Assembly (NCBI GenBank): GCA_938074565.1
Contig: CALJEQ010000013.1
Span: 48,809 to 112,808, forward strand
DNA length: 64,000 nt
From: an uncultured Alkaliphilus sp.
GTDB lineage: Bacteria; Bacillota; Clostridia; Peptostreptococcales; Natronincolaceae
Direction: 5' to 3'
Shown: positions 1 to 8,296 of the stretch, one piece after another
How positions within the stretch are numbered: the stretch's first letter is position 1
Layout of the letters: each line of letters opens with the position of its first letter
Notes under the pieces: generated by a model
What the model saw: only the letters and a program-made list of their open reading frames with translations
What the model was told of the DNA's origin: nothing
The model's database searches: none
Made by a program: the position numbers and the translations under genes

Positions 1-758
1 TAGGTGGTTACTCCCACACAAATGGTATTACATTTTTTTGTGATGTGTTGAAGCTAAGAACTGTTTATAAAAAACAAGAGATAAAATATGAGATAAAATG
101 GATTATACCAATGAAGTGGCTTAGAAAATTAGAAAAGAAGCCGATTATTGGTGGGTTAAGTGTTTTTTATTATCAATGGAAGATATTTGATAACAAAGTA
201 AAGGCATTGATTTTTAGTCTTATTATGATTATGTTTTTAGATGAATTTTTTCATATTCCTAACGTAAATAACTTTATGAATCTTTCTATAAACAATTGGT
301 GGCTATTAGGGATCGGGGTAATAATTTTTCTTATTAACTTTAAAAGAATGAGTAGGCTGTTGAGGTATCATGGAGCAGAGCATAAAGTTATTAATTGTTT
401 TATGAAATACGGTTATGTTAATGAAGTATTAGCAAAACAATCTTCAAGGTTTAATAAACGTTGTGGGACTAATTTAGCAACGGTTTTTTTACTATTATAT
501 GGATTATTTTATTATTTTAAAGTAGAATCTATTTTATTAGCAGTAATATTGTTATTGATTTCAATTCAGTTTATAAAAAAGATGGCAGAGAAAGAAACAA
601 AGTGGGATGCTTTACTAAACCTATTACAATGGGTAACTGTTTGGGAGCCATCGGATAAAGAATTGGAAGTTGCTGTAAAAGGTTTTACAAAACTTCATCA
701 AAGTTATCTAATTTATCAAAAAGAAGTAATGGATCGAAATAGGGTGTTTAAGGCATAG
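1..758 (+). CDS. DUF1385 family membrane protein, 5' end outside window
   Basis: The frame is open to the left edge, so the gene starts before the window and only the C-terminal ~250 residues are seen. The conserved DUF1385 (YqhQ-like) signature RYHGAEHKVINCF is present, followed by RCGTNLAT. At least three hydrophobic segments flank these motifs, pointing to an integral membrane protein. The function of the family is unknown. A GTG at 45 could serve as a start, but the residues upstream of it (GGYSHTNG and on) look like a continuing protein, so I read it as internal. The gene ends at a strong hairpin terminator shared with the convergent gene. Confidence 0.8.
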   Translation, partial: GGYSHTNGITFFCDVLKLRTVYKKQEIKYEIKWIIPMKWLRKLEKKPIIGGLSVFYYQWKIFDNKVKALIFSLIMIMFLDEFFHIPNVNNFMNLSINNWWLLGIGVIIFLINFKRMSRLLRYHGAEHKVINCFMKYGYVNEVLAKQSSRFNKRCGTNLATVFLLLYGLFYYFKVESILLAVILLLISIQFIKKMAEKETKWDALLNLLQWVTVWEPSDKELEVAVKGFTKLHQSYLIYQKEVMDRNRVFKA

Positions 759-775
759 CACTTAATTTTCGTCAT

Positions 776-832
776 AAAAAAATTCAGTACCTTAACATAT
801 TTCAATATATGTTAAGGTACTGAATTTTTTTT
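776..832. terminator. Bidirectional intrinsic terminator
   Basis: A near-perfect inverted repeat (about 24 bp per arm, arms AATTCAGTACCTTAACATAT and its complement) with an A-run on the left and a T-run on the right lies between convergent genes. Confidence 0.85.
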
Positions 833-879
833 GTTCATGAAACCTGAAGGTTTTTAATCAGTTTTCCATCTTAAGAAAT

Positions 880-1536
880 TCATTTTTTAATGATATTATG
901 AAGAAGCCCTTCGTTACCTCCAGTACCTTCAACTGTGTAAGTGAAGGAAGGATTGGCATTTTCAATAAATGTTTTTATCCATCTAGATCGAAGTTGATAC
1001 ATAGTAGTAACATCTATTCCAACTTTTACCCAATAAGGTTGATGAAGGCATTTAGTAGTACGCCATTGAAGTTGATCTAATTCAGATATAGCCACATTAT
1101 TTACATGATCGCATGGCATTCCATCCAATAAGTAATTGTTTAATTGTTGATATAAATCGGGAGCATTTAGTAAGCCAGCTTGGTTCTTTAATATTTCACC
1201 ACATTTTTTACCCTGTTCCATAAATTGTGTTTCTACAATATTCAATACATCCTTACCGTATTTTTCAATTAATTGTTTTAATGTAGCCGCCTGTCTTGTT
1301 TCTGCAATTTGTATTCTATGTTGTAGCCATCCATGAATATTATTTGTATCAATTAATGTTTCTAATGGTTGTTGAGGCATAAAACTGCCAAATTGATTTT
1401 CTACTGAATCACTTATTTCTTTTACTTCATTCCCAAATTTTTTTGTTACCTCATCAATAATATTCACTTCTAATTCCTCAAATAACCTGATTTTATTAAA
1501 TAGCCAATGATGAATAGGTCCTAAAAATGCACTCAT
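880..1536 (-). CDS. Conserved hypothetical protein, 218 aa
   Basis: Soluble protein without signal peptide or membrane segment. It opens with MSAFLGPIHHWLFNKI and has a similar second motif near residues 68-76 (IHGWLQHRIQ), so the N-terminal ~140 residues may be an internal duplication of a helical unit with H-W-L in each half. The C-terminal half contains Cys and His (MPCDHVNN, KCLHQPYW) that could bind a metal or cofactor. I do not recognise a named family. Start ATG at 1536 is supported by an AGGAGG about 8 nt upstream on the minus strand. Confidence 0.7.
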   Translation of the reverse strand: MSAFLGPIHHWLFNKIRLFEELEVNIIDEVTKKFGNEVKEISDSVENQFGSFMPQQPLETLIDTNNIHGWLQHRIQIAETRQAATLKQLIEKYGKDVLNIVETQFMEQGKKCGEILKNQAGLLNAPDLYQQLNNYLLDGMPCDHVNNVAISELDQLQWRTTKCLHQPYWVKVGIDVTTMYQLRSRWIKTFIENANPSFTYTVEGTGGNEGLLHNIIKK

Positions 1537-1715
1537 ATTTTTTCCTCCTATTAATAATTATTTTTTATTAGCATACCTCAAAGTTCCATATTTTAATATG
1601 AGGAAAATCACAAAAATAAATAAAACTTCACTCACACATTCTTCTTCAATGCATAATATGAAATTAAATCGAGAGTTTTTATAACAACTATTAACAAAAA
1701 AGGAGTGTATTTTAT

Positions 1716-1949
1716 ATGACTGAAGTAGCTAAAAAAAATGATTTACTAAGTTCATTTTTCGGTGGAATCGGTGGAAAGGGTTCAAGTTTTCCTATAATAT
1801 TAGTTATAATACTTTTACTATTTTTTAGTGGTGGAACTGGTATAGGTAAAGGTAAAGGCTCATTTTTAGGCGGATTAGATGATAACTTGATACTTATTTT
1901 CGTATTATTTATTATATTATTTGGAGGTTCTAGCTCATTTAAATTTTAA
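1716..1949 (+). CDS. Small Gly-rich double-hydrophobic membrane protein, 77 aa
   Basis: Two hydrophobic stretches (around residues 26-38 and 57-70), each followed by a Gly/Ser-rich turn, with a GIGKGKGS linker between them. The composition resembles short YjcZ-like, Gly-rich hydrophobic proteins of spore formers, but this is only a compositional likeness. SD AAAGGAG lies 9-10 nt before the ATG. It is monocistronic, with its own terminator directly after. Function unknown. Confidence 0.6.
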   Translation: MTEVAKKNDLLSSFFGGIGGKGSSFPIILVIILLLFFSGGTGIGKGKGSFLGGLDDNLILIFVLFIILFGGSSSFKF

Positions 1950-1956
1950 ATAGACT

Positions 1957-2004
1957 TAAACAAACAACTGTTAGGAAATTTTCTAACGGTTGTTTGTTTT
2001 TTAT
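1957..2004 (+). terminator. Intrinsic terminator
   Basis: Stem AAACAAACAACTGTTAG pairing with CTAACGGTTGTTTGTTT, followed by a T-run. Confidence 0.85.
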
Positions 2005-2302
2005 TATGTTTTAATATCTATAAACCTAAGCAAACGGCATAAATTTTTAAAAGTATTGATAAATAAAAGAAAATAATTTGATATTAAAAAATAAGTAGGT
2101 GTATTTTCACGTATTTTGTAAATGCTACTATAGGATTTAATTAAACAGAATAAAAAATAGGAAATTAGTACATATATAAATAAAAAATTCTAGTACAGTT
2201 AAAAATTACAATGATTAAAAGGACATTTACTACAGATAATACTAGTGTAGCAAAAAACAGCTACAAAAAAATCTTTCTAAAATCTGAAGGGAGGAAACAT
2301 CA
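2005..2302. other. AT-rich intergenic region before SASP gene
   Basis: About 300 bp of very AT-rich sequence. It should hold a forespore-specific promoter for the SASP gene, but I could not assign one with confidence. The SD (AAGGGAGG, about 2287-2294) is clear. Nothing else was seen. Confidence 0.4.
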
Positions 2303-2557
2303 ATGACAACTAATATTAATCAACAAACTCAAACAGGTACAACTAACGACGTTAACAGATCAGGAAGAAACACTATCGTAGTTCCAGAGGCTCGTCAAGC
2401 TCTTAACCAAATGAAAGTTGAAATAGCTAACGAATTAGGTTTATCTAACTATGATCAAATTGACAAGGGTAACCTAACTTCAAGACAAAATGGCTACGTT
2501 GGTGGAACCATCACTAAGCGTTTAGTTGAATATGCTGAAAAGAATATGGGAAGATAG
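2303..2557 (+). CDS. Alpha/beta-type small acid-soluble spore protein
   Basis: DNA-binding spore protein that coats forespore DNA and is degraded at germination. The family signatures are clear: VVPEARQALNQMKVEIANELG (including the VEIANE region where the GPR protease cuts this family) and LTSRQNGYVGGTITKRLVEYAEKNM at the C-terminus. The N-terminal ~25 residues are an extra Asn/Gln/Thr-rich extension relative to the second copy at 45653-45865. SD is strong, and a terminator follows within 20 nt. Expression is expected in the late forespore (sigma G), as for the family. Confidence 0.95.
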   Translation: MTTNINQQTQTGTTNDVNRSGRNTIVVPEARQALNQMKVEIANELGLSNYDQIDKGNLTSRQNGYVGGTITKRLVEYAEKNMGR

Positions 2558-2565
2558 TAATATAA

Positions 2566-2605
2566 AAAATAAAAGCGAGGCATTTGCCTCGCTTTTATTT
2601 TTTTT
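2566..2605 (+). terminator. Intrinsic terminator
   Basis: Stem AATAAAAGCGAGGCA/TGCCTCGCTTTTATT with a following T-run, directly after the SASP gene. Confidence 0.9.
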
Positions 2606-2695
2606 TGAGAATAAGTTATTTCAATTAATTAGAGGTTGAAAAATAAATAAAATTAGAGTAAACTTATATATGTAATTTAATTTATAAAAAGTTAC

Positions 2696-2728
2696 CTCTA
2701 CCTTACTTTTTTAAGGAAGAGTTTTTTT
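2696..2728 (+). terminator. Second terminator-like hairpin in the rodA leader
   Basis: CTCTACCTT (2696-2704) pairs with AAGGAAGAG (2713-2721) and is followed by seven T. It lies 30 nt before rodA, about 90 nt past the SASP terminator, so it could be an attenuator. No alternative structure is evident. Confidence 0.5.
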
Positions 2729-2761
2729 GTATTTCATATGGTTTAGAATAGAGGTGTATTA

Positions 2762-3874
2762 ATGAAAATAGAGGGCAGATTAATAAAAAAAATAGATGGA
2801 ACATTAATATTAATTGTTCTAGCAATATGTTTTATTGGCGTTTTAATGGTGGGAAGTGCAACAGCAACTCATCCATTGGGACGGGAAGGTTTCATAAAAA
2901 CCCAAGTTGCATCAATAATTTTAGGTGTTATTACCGTTGTAATTATTATGCTTTTTGATTATAATTCATTTGCTAGATTTCATGTCCCGATTTATGTTCT
3001 GTGTAATGCTTTATTGGTGGCAGTTATTTTGTTTGGTACAGGAATGGAGAAATGGGGAGCTAATCGGTGGATTAGAATAGGTGGCTTTCAATTTCAACCT
3101 TCTGACTTTGTGAAAATAGGTATTATTATATGTTTGGCGAGAATAATAGATGATAATAAAGATTCTCTTCATAAACCAGCCACTTTAGCTAAGATAATAG
3201 GTTATGTGGCAGTACCAATGTTAATGATTTTAAAGCAACCAGATCTTGGAACAACTATGTCATTTGTCTTTTTTGTCTTTGGTATGTTATTTACAGCAGG
3301 CTTGAAGTACAAATATATTATTATAACAGGTATTGCAGGTCTTTTAAGTATACCTTTGGCTTGGATTGGTTTATTAAAGGACTACCAAAAAGATAGAATT
3401 ATGGTGTTCTTAAATCCAGAATCAGATCCAATGGGGAAGGGGTATCAAATTATCCAATCAAAGTTAGCAGTTGGCTCAGGTATGATTTTTGGAAAGGGTA
3501 TATTTAAAGGAAGTCAGACTCAGTTTGGGTTTCTTCCAGAAAAACAAACAGACTTTATTTTCTCTGTATTAGCTGAAGAGTTGGGCTTTATTGGAGTTGC
3601 AGTATTAATTATATTATATATATTAATGCTACAACGTTGTATAAAAATTGCCAAAGAGGCTAAAGACGATTTTGGCACTTATCTTGTAATGGGCTATACT
3701 TTTATGTTAGGTTTTCATATTTTTGCTAATATAGCTATGACCATTGGTTTAATGCCAGTAACAGGTAAACCCCTACCTTTAGTTAGTTATGGAGGGACTT
3801 TTATGCTGACAAATATGATGGCAATAGGCGTGATACTAAATGTAAATATGCGGAGAGATAAAATAAATTTTTAA
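2762..3874 (+). CDS. rodA: SEDS-family peptidoglycan polymerase RodA
   Basis: Polytopic membrane glycosyltransferase that polymerises lipid II with a class B PBP during cell elongation. About ten hydrophobic segments span 370 residues, the usual family length. RodA/FtsW hallmarks are visible: KWGANRWIRIGGFQFQPSDFVKI, ILKQPDLGT, the loop GFLPEKQTDFIFSVLAEELGF, and LMPVTGKPLPLVSYGG near the C-terminus. The TDFIF..LAEELGF form favours RodA over FtsW/SpoVE, although paralogues are hard to separate by eye. It has no obvious operon partner; mgtE follows after about 175 nt. Confidence 0.88.
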   Translation: MKIEGRLIKKIDGTLILIVLAICFIGVLMVGSATATHPLGREGFIKTQVASIILGVITVVIIMLFDYNSFARFHVPIYVLCNALLVAVILFGTGMEKWGANRWIRIGGFQFQPSDFVKIGIIICLARIIDDNKDSLHKPATLAKIIGYVAVPMLMILKQPDLGTTMSFVFFVFGMLFTAGLKYKYIIITGIAGLLSIPLAWIGLLKDYQKDRIMVFLNPESDPMGKGYQIIQSKLAVGSGMIFGKGIFKGSQTQFGFLPEKQTDFIFSVLAEELGFIGVAVLIILYILMLQRCIKIAKEAKDDFGTYLVMGYTFMLGFHIFANIAMTIGLMPVTGKPLPLVSYGGTFMLTNMMAIGVILNVNMRRDKINF

Positions 3875-3935
3875 ATTAAAAGTTAATAAACTTTTATCAG
3901 AATAATTGTATATAATATTGAAGGAGGTGGTGGAA

Positions 3936-4031
3936 ATGGACCCCAATCCTGACTCATATAGGCAGATTCAGGTAATAACAAAAAGGAGAGAGGAACTTTC
4001 TACCCCCATTAGTAGAATAATTCTCTCCTAA
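3936..4031 (+). CDS. Putative Mg2+-sensing leader peptide upstream of mgtE, 31 aa
   Basis: A 31-codon ORF (begins MDPNPDSYRQ, ends STPISRIILS) with a very strong SD (AAGGAGGTGG at 3921-3930). It ends 17 nt before the mgtE start. Its N-terminus alternates acidic residues and proline (D2-P3-N4-P5-D6). This is the type of sequence known to destabilise ribosomes at low Mg2+ in the enterobacterial MgtL leader (which begins MEPDP). Codons 17-19 (AGGAGAGA, 3984-3991) are complementary to the last codons (TCTCTCCT, 4022-4029), and the same last codons can instead pair with the mgtE SD. It is probably a cis-acting sensor rather than a functional protein. The regulatory role is inference. Confidence 0.6.
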   Translation: MDPNPDSYRQIQVITKRREELSTPISRIILS

Positions 4032-4045
4032 ATTAGAGAGGTGAG
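3984..4045 (+). promoter_or_regulatory. Alternative hairpins controlling the mgtE ribosome-binding site
   Basis: Two mutually exclusive helices are visible. Helix A pairs AGGAGAGA (3984-3991) with TCTCTCCT (4022-4029), 8 bp, leaving the mgtE SD free. Helix B pairs CTCTC (4023-4027) with GAGAG (4036-4040), which is the core of the mgtE SD AGAGGTGAG. A ribosome that drops off early in the leader ORF would allow helix A (mgtE on). One that translates to the end would cover 3984-3991 and favour helix B. No M-box-like RNA is seen in the short rodA-mgtE gap. Confidence 0.5.
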
Positions 4046-4048
4046 AAT

Positions 4049-5380
4049 ATGACTGAAAGAATTATACAATTAATAGAAGAAAAAAAGTTTTCTGTACTTA
4101 AAGAAGAATTAGTAGAAATGAAGCCAGTGGATATTGCAGAAGTATTTGATGAGTTAAGTAAAAAAAATAGTATTATATTATTTCGTTTATTGTCTAAAGA
4201 TCAAGCATCGGATGTTTTTGCATATCTATCAACTCAGCAACGTAAAGATATTGTTGGAGCAATTCATGAAACTAAATTAAATGAAATATTGGAAGAATTA
4301 TATTTTGATGATATGATAGACTTTCTTGAAGAGATGCCTGCTAATGTTGTAAAAAAGATTTTAGCATCATCAACAGAAGAAGAAAGAAAATTAATTAATC
4401 AGTTTCTAAACTATCCTGAAAACTCTGCTGGTAGTTTAATGACTATTGAATATGCAGATTTAAAAAAGGAAATGACAGTAAGAGATGCACTAAATCATAT
4501 TAAGAAAATAGGGGTAGACAAAGAAACCATATATACCTGTTATGTATTAAATGAAAAGAGAAAGTTACAAGGTATTGTTTCCCTTAGAAAATTAGTATTA
4601 GTAGATGATGAATTATTAATTTCAGATATTATGAATGAAGATTTTATTTATACTACCACATTAGATGATCAAGAAGAAGTTGCCAGTTTATTTAAGAAAT
4701 ATGATTTAATTACATTACCAGTAGTTGATACAGAGAATAGATTGGTGGGAATTATTACAATAGATGATATTATGGATGTTATTGATCGAGAAAACACAGA
4801 AGACTTCCAAAAAATGGCGGCGATGGAACCCAATGACGAGGAATACTTACTTACGGGAGTTTTTTCTTTAGCAAAAAAGCGCTTTTTCTGGTTACTTATT
4901 TTAATGGTGTCTGCCACAGTTACAGCTACGATTATTAGAAGTTATGAAGAAATTCTAGGCTCTGTAACGATATTGGCAGCATTTTTTCCGATGCTGATGG
5001 ATACAGCAGGTAATGCAGGATCTCAATCGTCCACCCTTATTATTCGTGGAATGGCATTGGGAGAAATTGCAATGGAAGACTATCTAAAGGTGTTCTGGAA
5101 AGAATTAAGGGTTAGTATGACGGTGGGAGCATCTTTGGGTACATTTAATTTTATAAGAATGTTAATTTTTGGTGATCCTGCTGATATTGCTCTTACTGTT
5201 TCAATCACGCTAGGGTTAACGGTAATTATGGCTAAGGTGGTGGGAGGAACTCTTCCTATTGGTGCTAAAAAGTTAAAACTTGACCCTGCCATAATGGCTG
5301 GACCTATGATAACAACAATTGTTGATGCATTAGCTTTAATTGTCTATTTTAGAATAGCCAGTGTATTAATTGGTTTTTAA
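4049..5380 (+). CDS. mgtE: Magnesium transporter MgtE
   Basis: Mg2+ channel of the inner membrane. The 443 residues show the family order: acidic helical N-domain (about 1-125), two CBS domains (about 130-190 and 195-250; the second includes LPVVDTENRLVGIITIDD), a linker helix, and a five-helix membrane pore domain (about 270-443). The pore holds the conserved MLMDTAGNAGSQSSTLIIRG segment. The N-domain and CBS domains close the pore when cytosolic Mg2+ is high in characterised homologues. The ATG start has an SD (AGAGGTGAG) that overlaps a predicted hairpin with the upstream leader ORF. A terminator follows. Confidence 0.93.
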   Translation: MTERIIQLIEEKKFSVLKEELVEMKPVDIAEVFDELSKKNSIILFRLLSKDQASDVFAYLSTQQRKDIVGAIHETKLNEILEELYFDDMIDFLEEMPANVVKKILASSTEEERKLINQFLNYPENSAGSLMTIEYADLKKEMTVRDALNHIKKIGVDKETIYTCYVLNEKRKLQGIVSLRKLVLVDDELLISDIMNEDFIYTTTLDDQEEVASLFKKYDLITLPVVDTENRLVGIITIDDIMDVIDRENTEDFQKMAAMEPNDEEYLLTGVFSLAKKRFFWLLILMVSATVTATIIRSYEEILGSVTILAAFFPMLMDTAGNAGSQSSTLIIRGMALGEIAMEDYLKVFWKELRVSMTVGASLGTFNFIRMLIFGDPADIALTVSITLGLTVIMAKVVGGTLPIGAKKLKLDPAIMAGPMITTIVDALALIVYFRIASVLIGF

Positions 5381-5393
5381 TTCTATATACAAT

Positions 5394-5428
5394 AAAAAAA
5401 GACGAATATCCTTATTCGTCTTTTTTTA
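5394..5428 (+). terminator. Intrinsic terminator after mgtE
   Basis: AAAAAAAGACGAATA pairs with TATTCGTCTTTTTTT across a 4-nt loop. Confidence 0.9.
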
Positions 5429-5552
5429 TTGGGTAAAATTAAATATATTATGAATAAATTACATAAATAAAAAATAAAAAAACATTTTACTATTTTGGAT
5501 AATTCCCCTTAAAACAGCCAAAAATATGGGTAGTCTAATTTAGGGAGGGAAA

Positions 5553-6236
5553 ATGATGAAAAAGTATGTATTGGTACTGACAATTGTATTTTCAGTATTA
5601 TTAGTGGTCAGCTTATACATAAATGGTATATCTGCTCAAAATCTAGCTTGGGGATCTAGGGGTGAAGAAGTTAGGGAAGCTCAGACCCGTTTAAGAAGAT
5701 GGGGTTACTTAGATGGCGAAGTAGATGGTGTATTTGGAGCTGATACATTTGAAGCTGTGAAAAGATTACAACGAAATAATGGATTGACACCAGATGGTGT
5801 AATTGGTCCTAGAACCCGTGATGCTTTAGGAATGCCAGCAAGAACAACAGCCCCAACAGAGCCTGCAAGTAGAGGGGTTTCCAGAAGTGATGATGTTAAC
5901 TTATTAGCCAGAACCATTTTTGCAGAGGCTAAGGGAGAACCCTATGAAGGAAAAGTTGCAGTAGGGGCAGTTATACTAAATCGTGTTCGCAACCCTGCTT
6001 TTCCAAATACAATGGCAGGTGTAGTTTATCAACCCTGTGCTTTTGAACCAGTTAAAAATGGCGCAATAAATCAAGCTCCAGATGATGAGGCTTTTAGAGC
6101 AGCTAGGGATGCATTAAATGGTTGGGACCCTACTAGTGGTGCATTATATTTTTGGAATCCTGCAACTGCCACAAGTCGTTGGATTTGGACTAGAACAATT
6201 ACCCTTAGAATTGGTAAACATGTATTTGGGAATTAG
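5553..6236 (+). CDS. sleB: Spore cortex-lytic enzyme SleB
   Basis: Germination-specific lytic transglycosylase that degrades muramic-lactam cortex. N-terminal signal/membrane segment (residues ~3-27), one peptidoglycan-binding domain (~30-95: WGSRGEEVREAQTRLRRWGYL...), a Thr/Pro linker, then the Hydrolase_2 catalytic domain (~115-227). The catalytic domain contains LARTIFAEAKGEPYEGKVAVGAVILNR, whose Glu residues include the catalytic acid of this family. Start: two adjacent ATGs (5553/5556) follow AGGGAGGG. It lies 10 nt upstream of ypeB, the standard sleB-ypeB operon of spore formers. Confidence 0.95.
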   Translation: MMKKYVLVLTIVFSVLLVVSLYINGISAQNLAWGSRGEEVREAQTRLRRWGYLDGEVDGVFGADTFEAVKRLQRNNGLTPDGVIGPRTRDALGMPARTTAPTEPASRGVSRSDDVNLLARTIFAEAKGEPYEGKVAVGAVILNRVRNPAFPNTMAGVVYQPCAFEPVKNGAINQAPDDEAFRAARDALNGWDPTSGALYFWNPATATSRWIWTRTITLRIGKHVFGN

Positions 6237-6246
6237 GAGGGATTAA

Positions 6247-7596
6247 ATGAGAAGATATATATTACCCATAGTTCTAGCAGTGGCTTTACTTGGTACAGGA
6301 GTTTGGGGGTACCAACAATATACTCAAAAAGTTGATTATCATACTTACTTAGATATTCAGTTTCAACGTCAATTCTATGATTTAATTGGCCATGTGGAAA
6401 ATACCCAGGTGGACTTAGCAAAGGCAATGGTATCAGGAAGTCCTTTAGATAGGGCAAATTATTTGAATGATACCGTTAGACAAGCATATATGGCACAAGA
6501 AAAACTAACACAACTCCCTTTTAATCATGGTGTTATTAGAAGCACAGAAAAGTTTTTAAGCCAAGTAGGGGATTATTGTACTGCTATGGTAAATAAAAGT
6601 TTAGAGGGATATGTGATGGAAGAAAGTGAAATGAATACAATGCAAGAACTTCACAGTTATGCTAATTATCTATCACAACAACTTATTGCTCTTCAACAAG
6701 ACGTGGTGTCTGGAGGCGTAAATTTTGGTGACCTTAGAAGAGAAGGGAACAGAAGTTTAGATAAGGTGGATAATCAGATGAAGGATTTAAATCTAATTAA
6801 TATAGAAGAGAGAATGCAGGATTACCCAGAATTAATATATGATGGACCTTTCTCAGAACATTTAAAAGATGTAAAACCAAGACTACAGGGTAAAACCATT
6901 ACAGAAGAAGAAGCCATTAGAATTGTTACAGAAGAGTTTAAAGAAAATAAAATTACAAATGCCCGTGTAATTGGTAGAATAGAGAATGCACCGATTGAGG
7001 GTTACTATATTAGAGCTGAGAGAAATGGTGAAGGTAATGGTAGAGGGGTCTCTGTTGCAGTAAGTAAAACAGGAGGCAAAATTATTTGGTATTTAGACCC
7101 AAGGAGCATTGGAGAAAGTAAGCTGGAAAAAGAAGAAGCCATAGAAATTGCAGAAGCCTTTTTAAATGAAAAGGGTTATGAAGATATGGTTACCACCTAT
7201 ACAATGGCTTATGAAGGAGAAATGGTTATTAATTTTGCTTATAAACAGGAGGATGTAATTGTTTATACAGACTTAATTAAAGTAAAGGTAGCTTTAGATA
7301 ATGGTGATATTATAGGGTTAGAAACAGAGGGCTTTTTAATAAATCACTATGAACGGGATATAAAAGAACCCAGTTTATCAGAAGATGATGCTAGAGAAAG
7401 GTTATCCAGTGGCGTAGAAGTTGAAAGTACAAGATTAGCCATGATACCAACAGCTGGCAAGAAGGAGATCTTAACCTATGAATTTAAGGTTAAATTTGGA
7501 GAAGATAATTATTTGATATATATTGATGCAGAAGATGGAAATCAAAGAAAAATCCTATTAATGATACAACAGGAAGATGGAACGTTGACAATATAG
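6247..7596 (+). CDS. ypeB: Germination protein YpeB
   Basis: Membrane-anchored partner needed for SleB localisation and stability in the spore. It has an N-terminal transmembrane helix (~3-21), a helical region (~30-190), then PepSY/YpeB repeats (~215-449) with EEAIRIVTEEF- and EEAIEIAEAFL-type helices. At 449 residues it is normal for the family. SD GGAGGGA overlaps the region just after the sleB stop, so the two genes are co-transcribed. Expression is expected in the forespore. Confidence 0.93.
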   Translation: MRRYILPIVLAVALLGTGVWGYQQYTQKVDYHTYLDIQFQRQFYDLIGHVENTQVDLAKAMVSGSPLDRANYLNDTVRQAYMAQEKLTQLPFNHGVIRSTEKFLSQVGDYCTAMVNKSLEGYVMEESEMNTMQELHSYANYLSQQLIALQQDVVSGGVNFGDLRREGNRSLDKVDNQMKDLNLINIEERMQDYPELIYDGPFSEHLKDVKPRLQGKTITEEEAIRIVTEEFKENKITNARVIGRIENAPIEGYYIRAERNGEGNGRGVSVAVSKTGGKIIWYLDPRSIGESKLEKEEAIEIAEAFLNEKGYEDMVTTYTMAYEGEMVINFAYKQEDVIVYTDLIKVKVALDNGDIIGLETEGFLINHYERDIKEPSLSEDDARERLSSGVEVESTRLAMIPTAGKKEILTYEFKVKFGEDNYLIYIDAEDGNQRKILLMIQQEDGTLTI

Positions 7597-7639
7597 GTTT
7601 ACAGAAATCCTTTCGTTTGCCTTTACGTGTCAACAACTT

Positions 7640-7674
7640 AAGTCCTACTTAAACTTTATAAGTAGGACTTTTTT
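7640..7674 (+). terminator. Intrinsic terminator of sleB-ypeB
   Basis: Stem AAGTCCTACTTA (7640-7651) with TAAGTAGGACTT (7659-7670), followed by T-run. Confidence 0.9.
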
Positions 7675-7808
7675 ATGAGGAATTTTATTACAACTTCAGT
7701 AATTAAAATAGTGTAAATTATTTTTTATAAAAGTTTTTTGGTACTTAATGAACTGTTTTGAATAAAAATATAATAAAGAGTTGTTTATCTATGAAGGAGG
7801 GCGGTACA

Positions 7809-8174
7809 ATGAACTTAATGGATAAATTGTCCAACTCCGTATCGGGAACTGCAAAGAGTATAGGTAAAAAATCTACAGATTTAATGGAGATTAGCAAACT
7901 AAATAGAAGCATTAGAAAAAGAGAAGAAGATATATTAAAGTTGTTTGAGGAAATGGGACAGTATGTTTATGGACGTTTGAAGAACCTTAATTATATAACT
8001 AAGGAAGAGGTTGCATCTTTAGTAAATAAAATAAAAAAAATGGAAGAGGAGATTAAAACTTTAGATAAACTTATATTAGATATAAAGAAAATTAACTATT
8101 GTGAAGGGTGCGAAATAGAAGTAGAAGAAGATGCTAAGTTTTGTCCTTTATGCGGAAGAAATATTAAGCGTTAG
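7809..8174 (+). CDS. Coiled-coil protein with C-terminal zinc ribbon, 121 aa
   Basis: The longer frame starts at 7758, but the SD AAGGAGGGCGG (7794-7804) sits just before ATG 7809, so I use that start. Residues ~25-95 are charged and heptad-like, suggesting a coiled coil. The C-terminus is a four-Cys zinc ribbon (CEGCEIEVEEDAKFCPLCGR). No membrane segment is seen. Such small coiled-coil/zinc-ribbon proteins are common in clostridia, without a known function. It is monocistronic. Confidence 0.7.
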   Translation: MNLMDKLSNSVSGTAKSIGKKSTDLMEISKLNRSIRKREEDILKLFEEMGQYVYGRLKNLNYITKEEVASLVNKIKKMEEEIKTLDKLILDIKKINYCEGCEIEVEEDAKFCPLCGRNIKR

Positions 8175-8196
8175 CCTCTAATTATAATTCGTGTAA

Positions 8197-8238
8197 TATG
8201 TGATAAAGATTAGTTAATCTTGTGCGAATTATCACATA
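8197..8238. promoter_or_regulatory. Nested palindrome upstream of the Fe-S/His-rich gene
   Basis: Perfect 10-bp arms TATGTGATAA (8197-8206) and TTATCACATA (8229-8238) enclose a second palindrome AGATTA-GT-TAATCT (8207-8220). There is no T-run, so a terminator is unlikely. The TGTGA...TCACA-like arms could be an operator for a CRP/FNR-family regulator, although the arm spacing is wider than usual. Confidence 0.45.
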
Positions 8239-8296
8239 CCAAGAATCAATTATACATTAAAATAAACTTAAGATAAATGTTAAAGGAGTGGATTGT

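Noticed and set aside
898..1080. Plus-strand ORF of 60 codons
   Set aside because: Antisense shadow of the 880-1536 minus-strand gene, without SD.
3875..3935. M-box riboswitch upstream of mgtE
   Set aside because: The rodA-leader ORF gap is only ~60 nt and lacks any M-box-like structure; no room for the ~150-nt aptamer.
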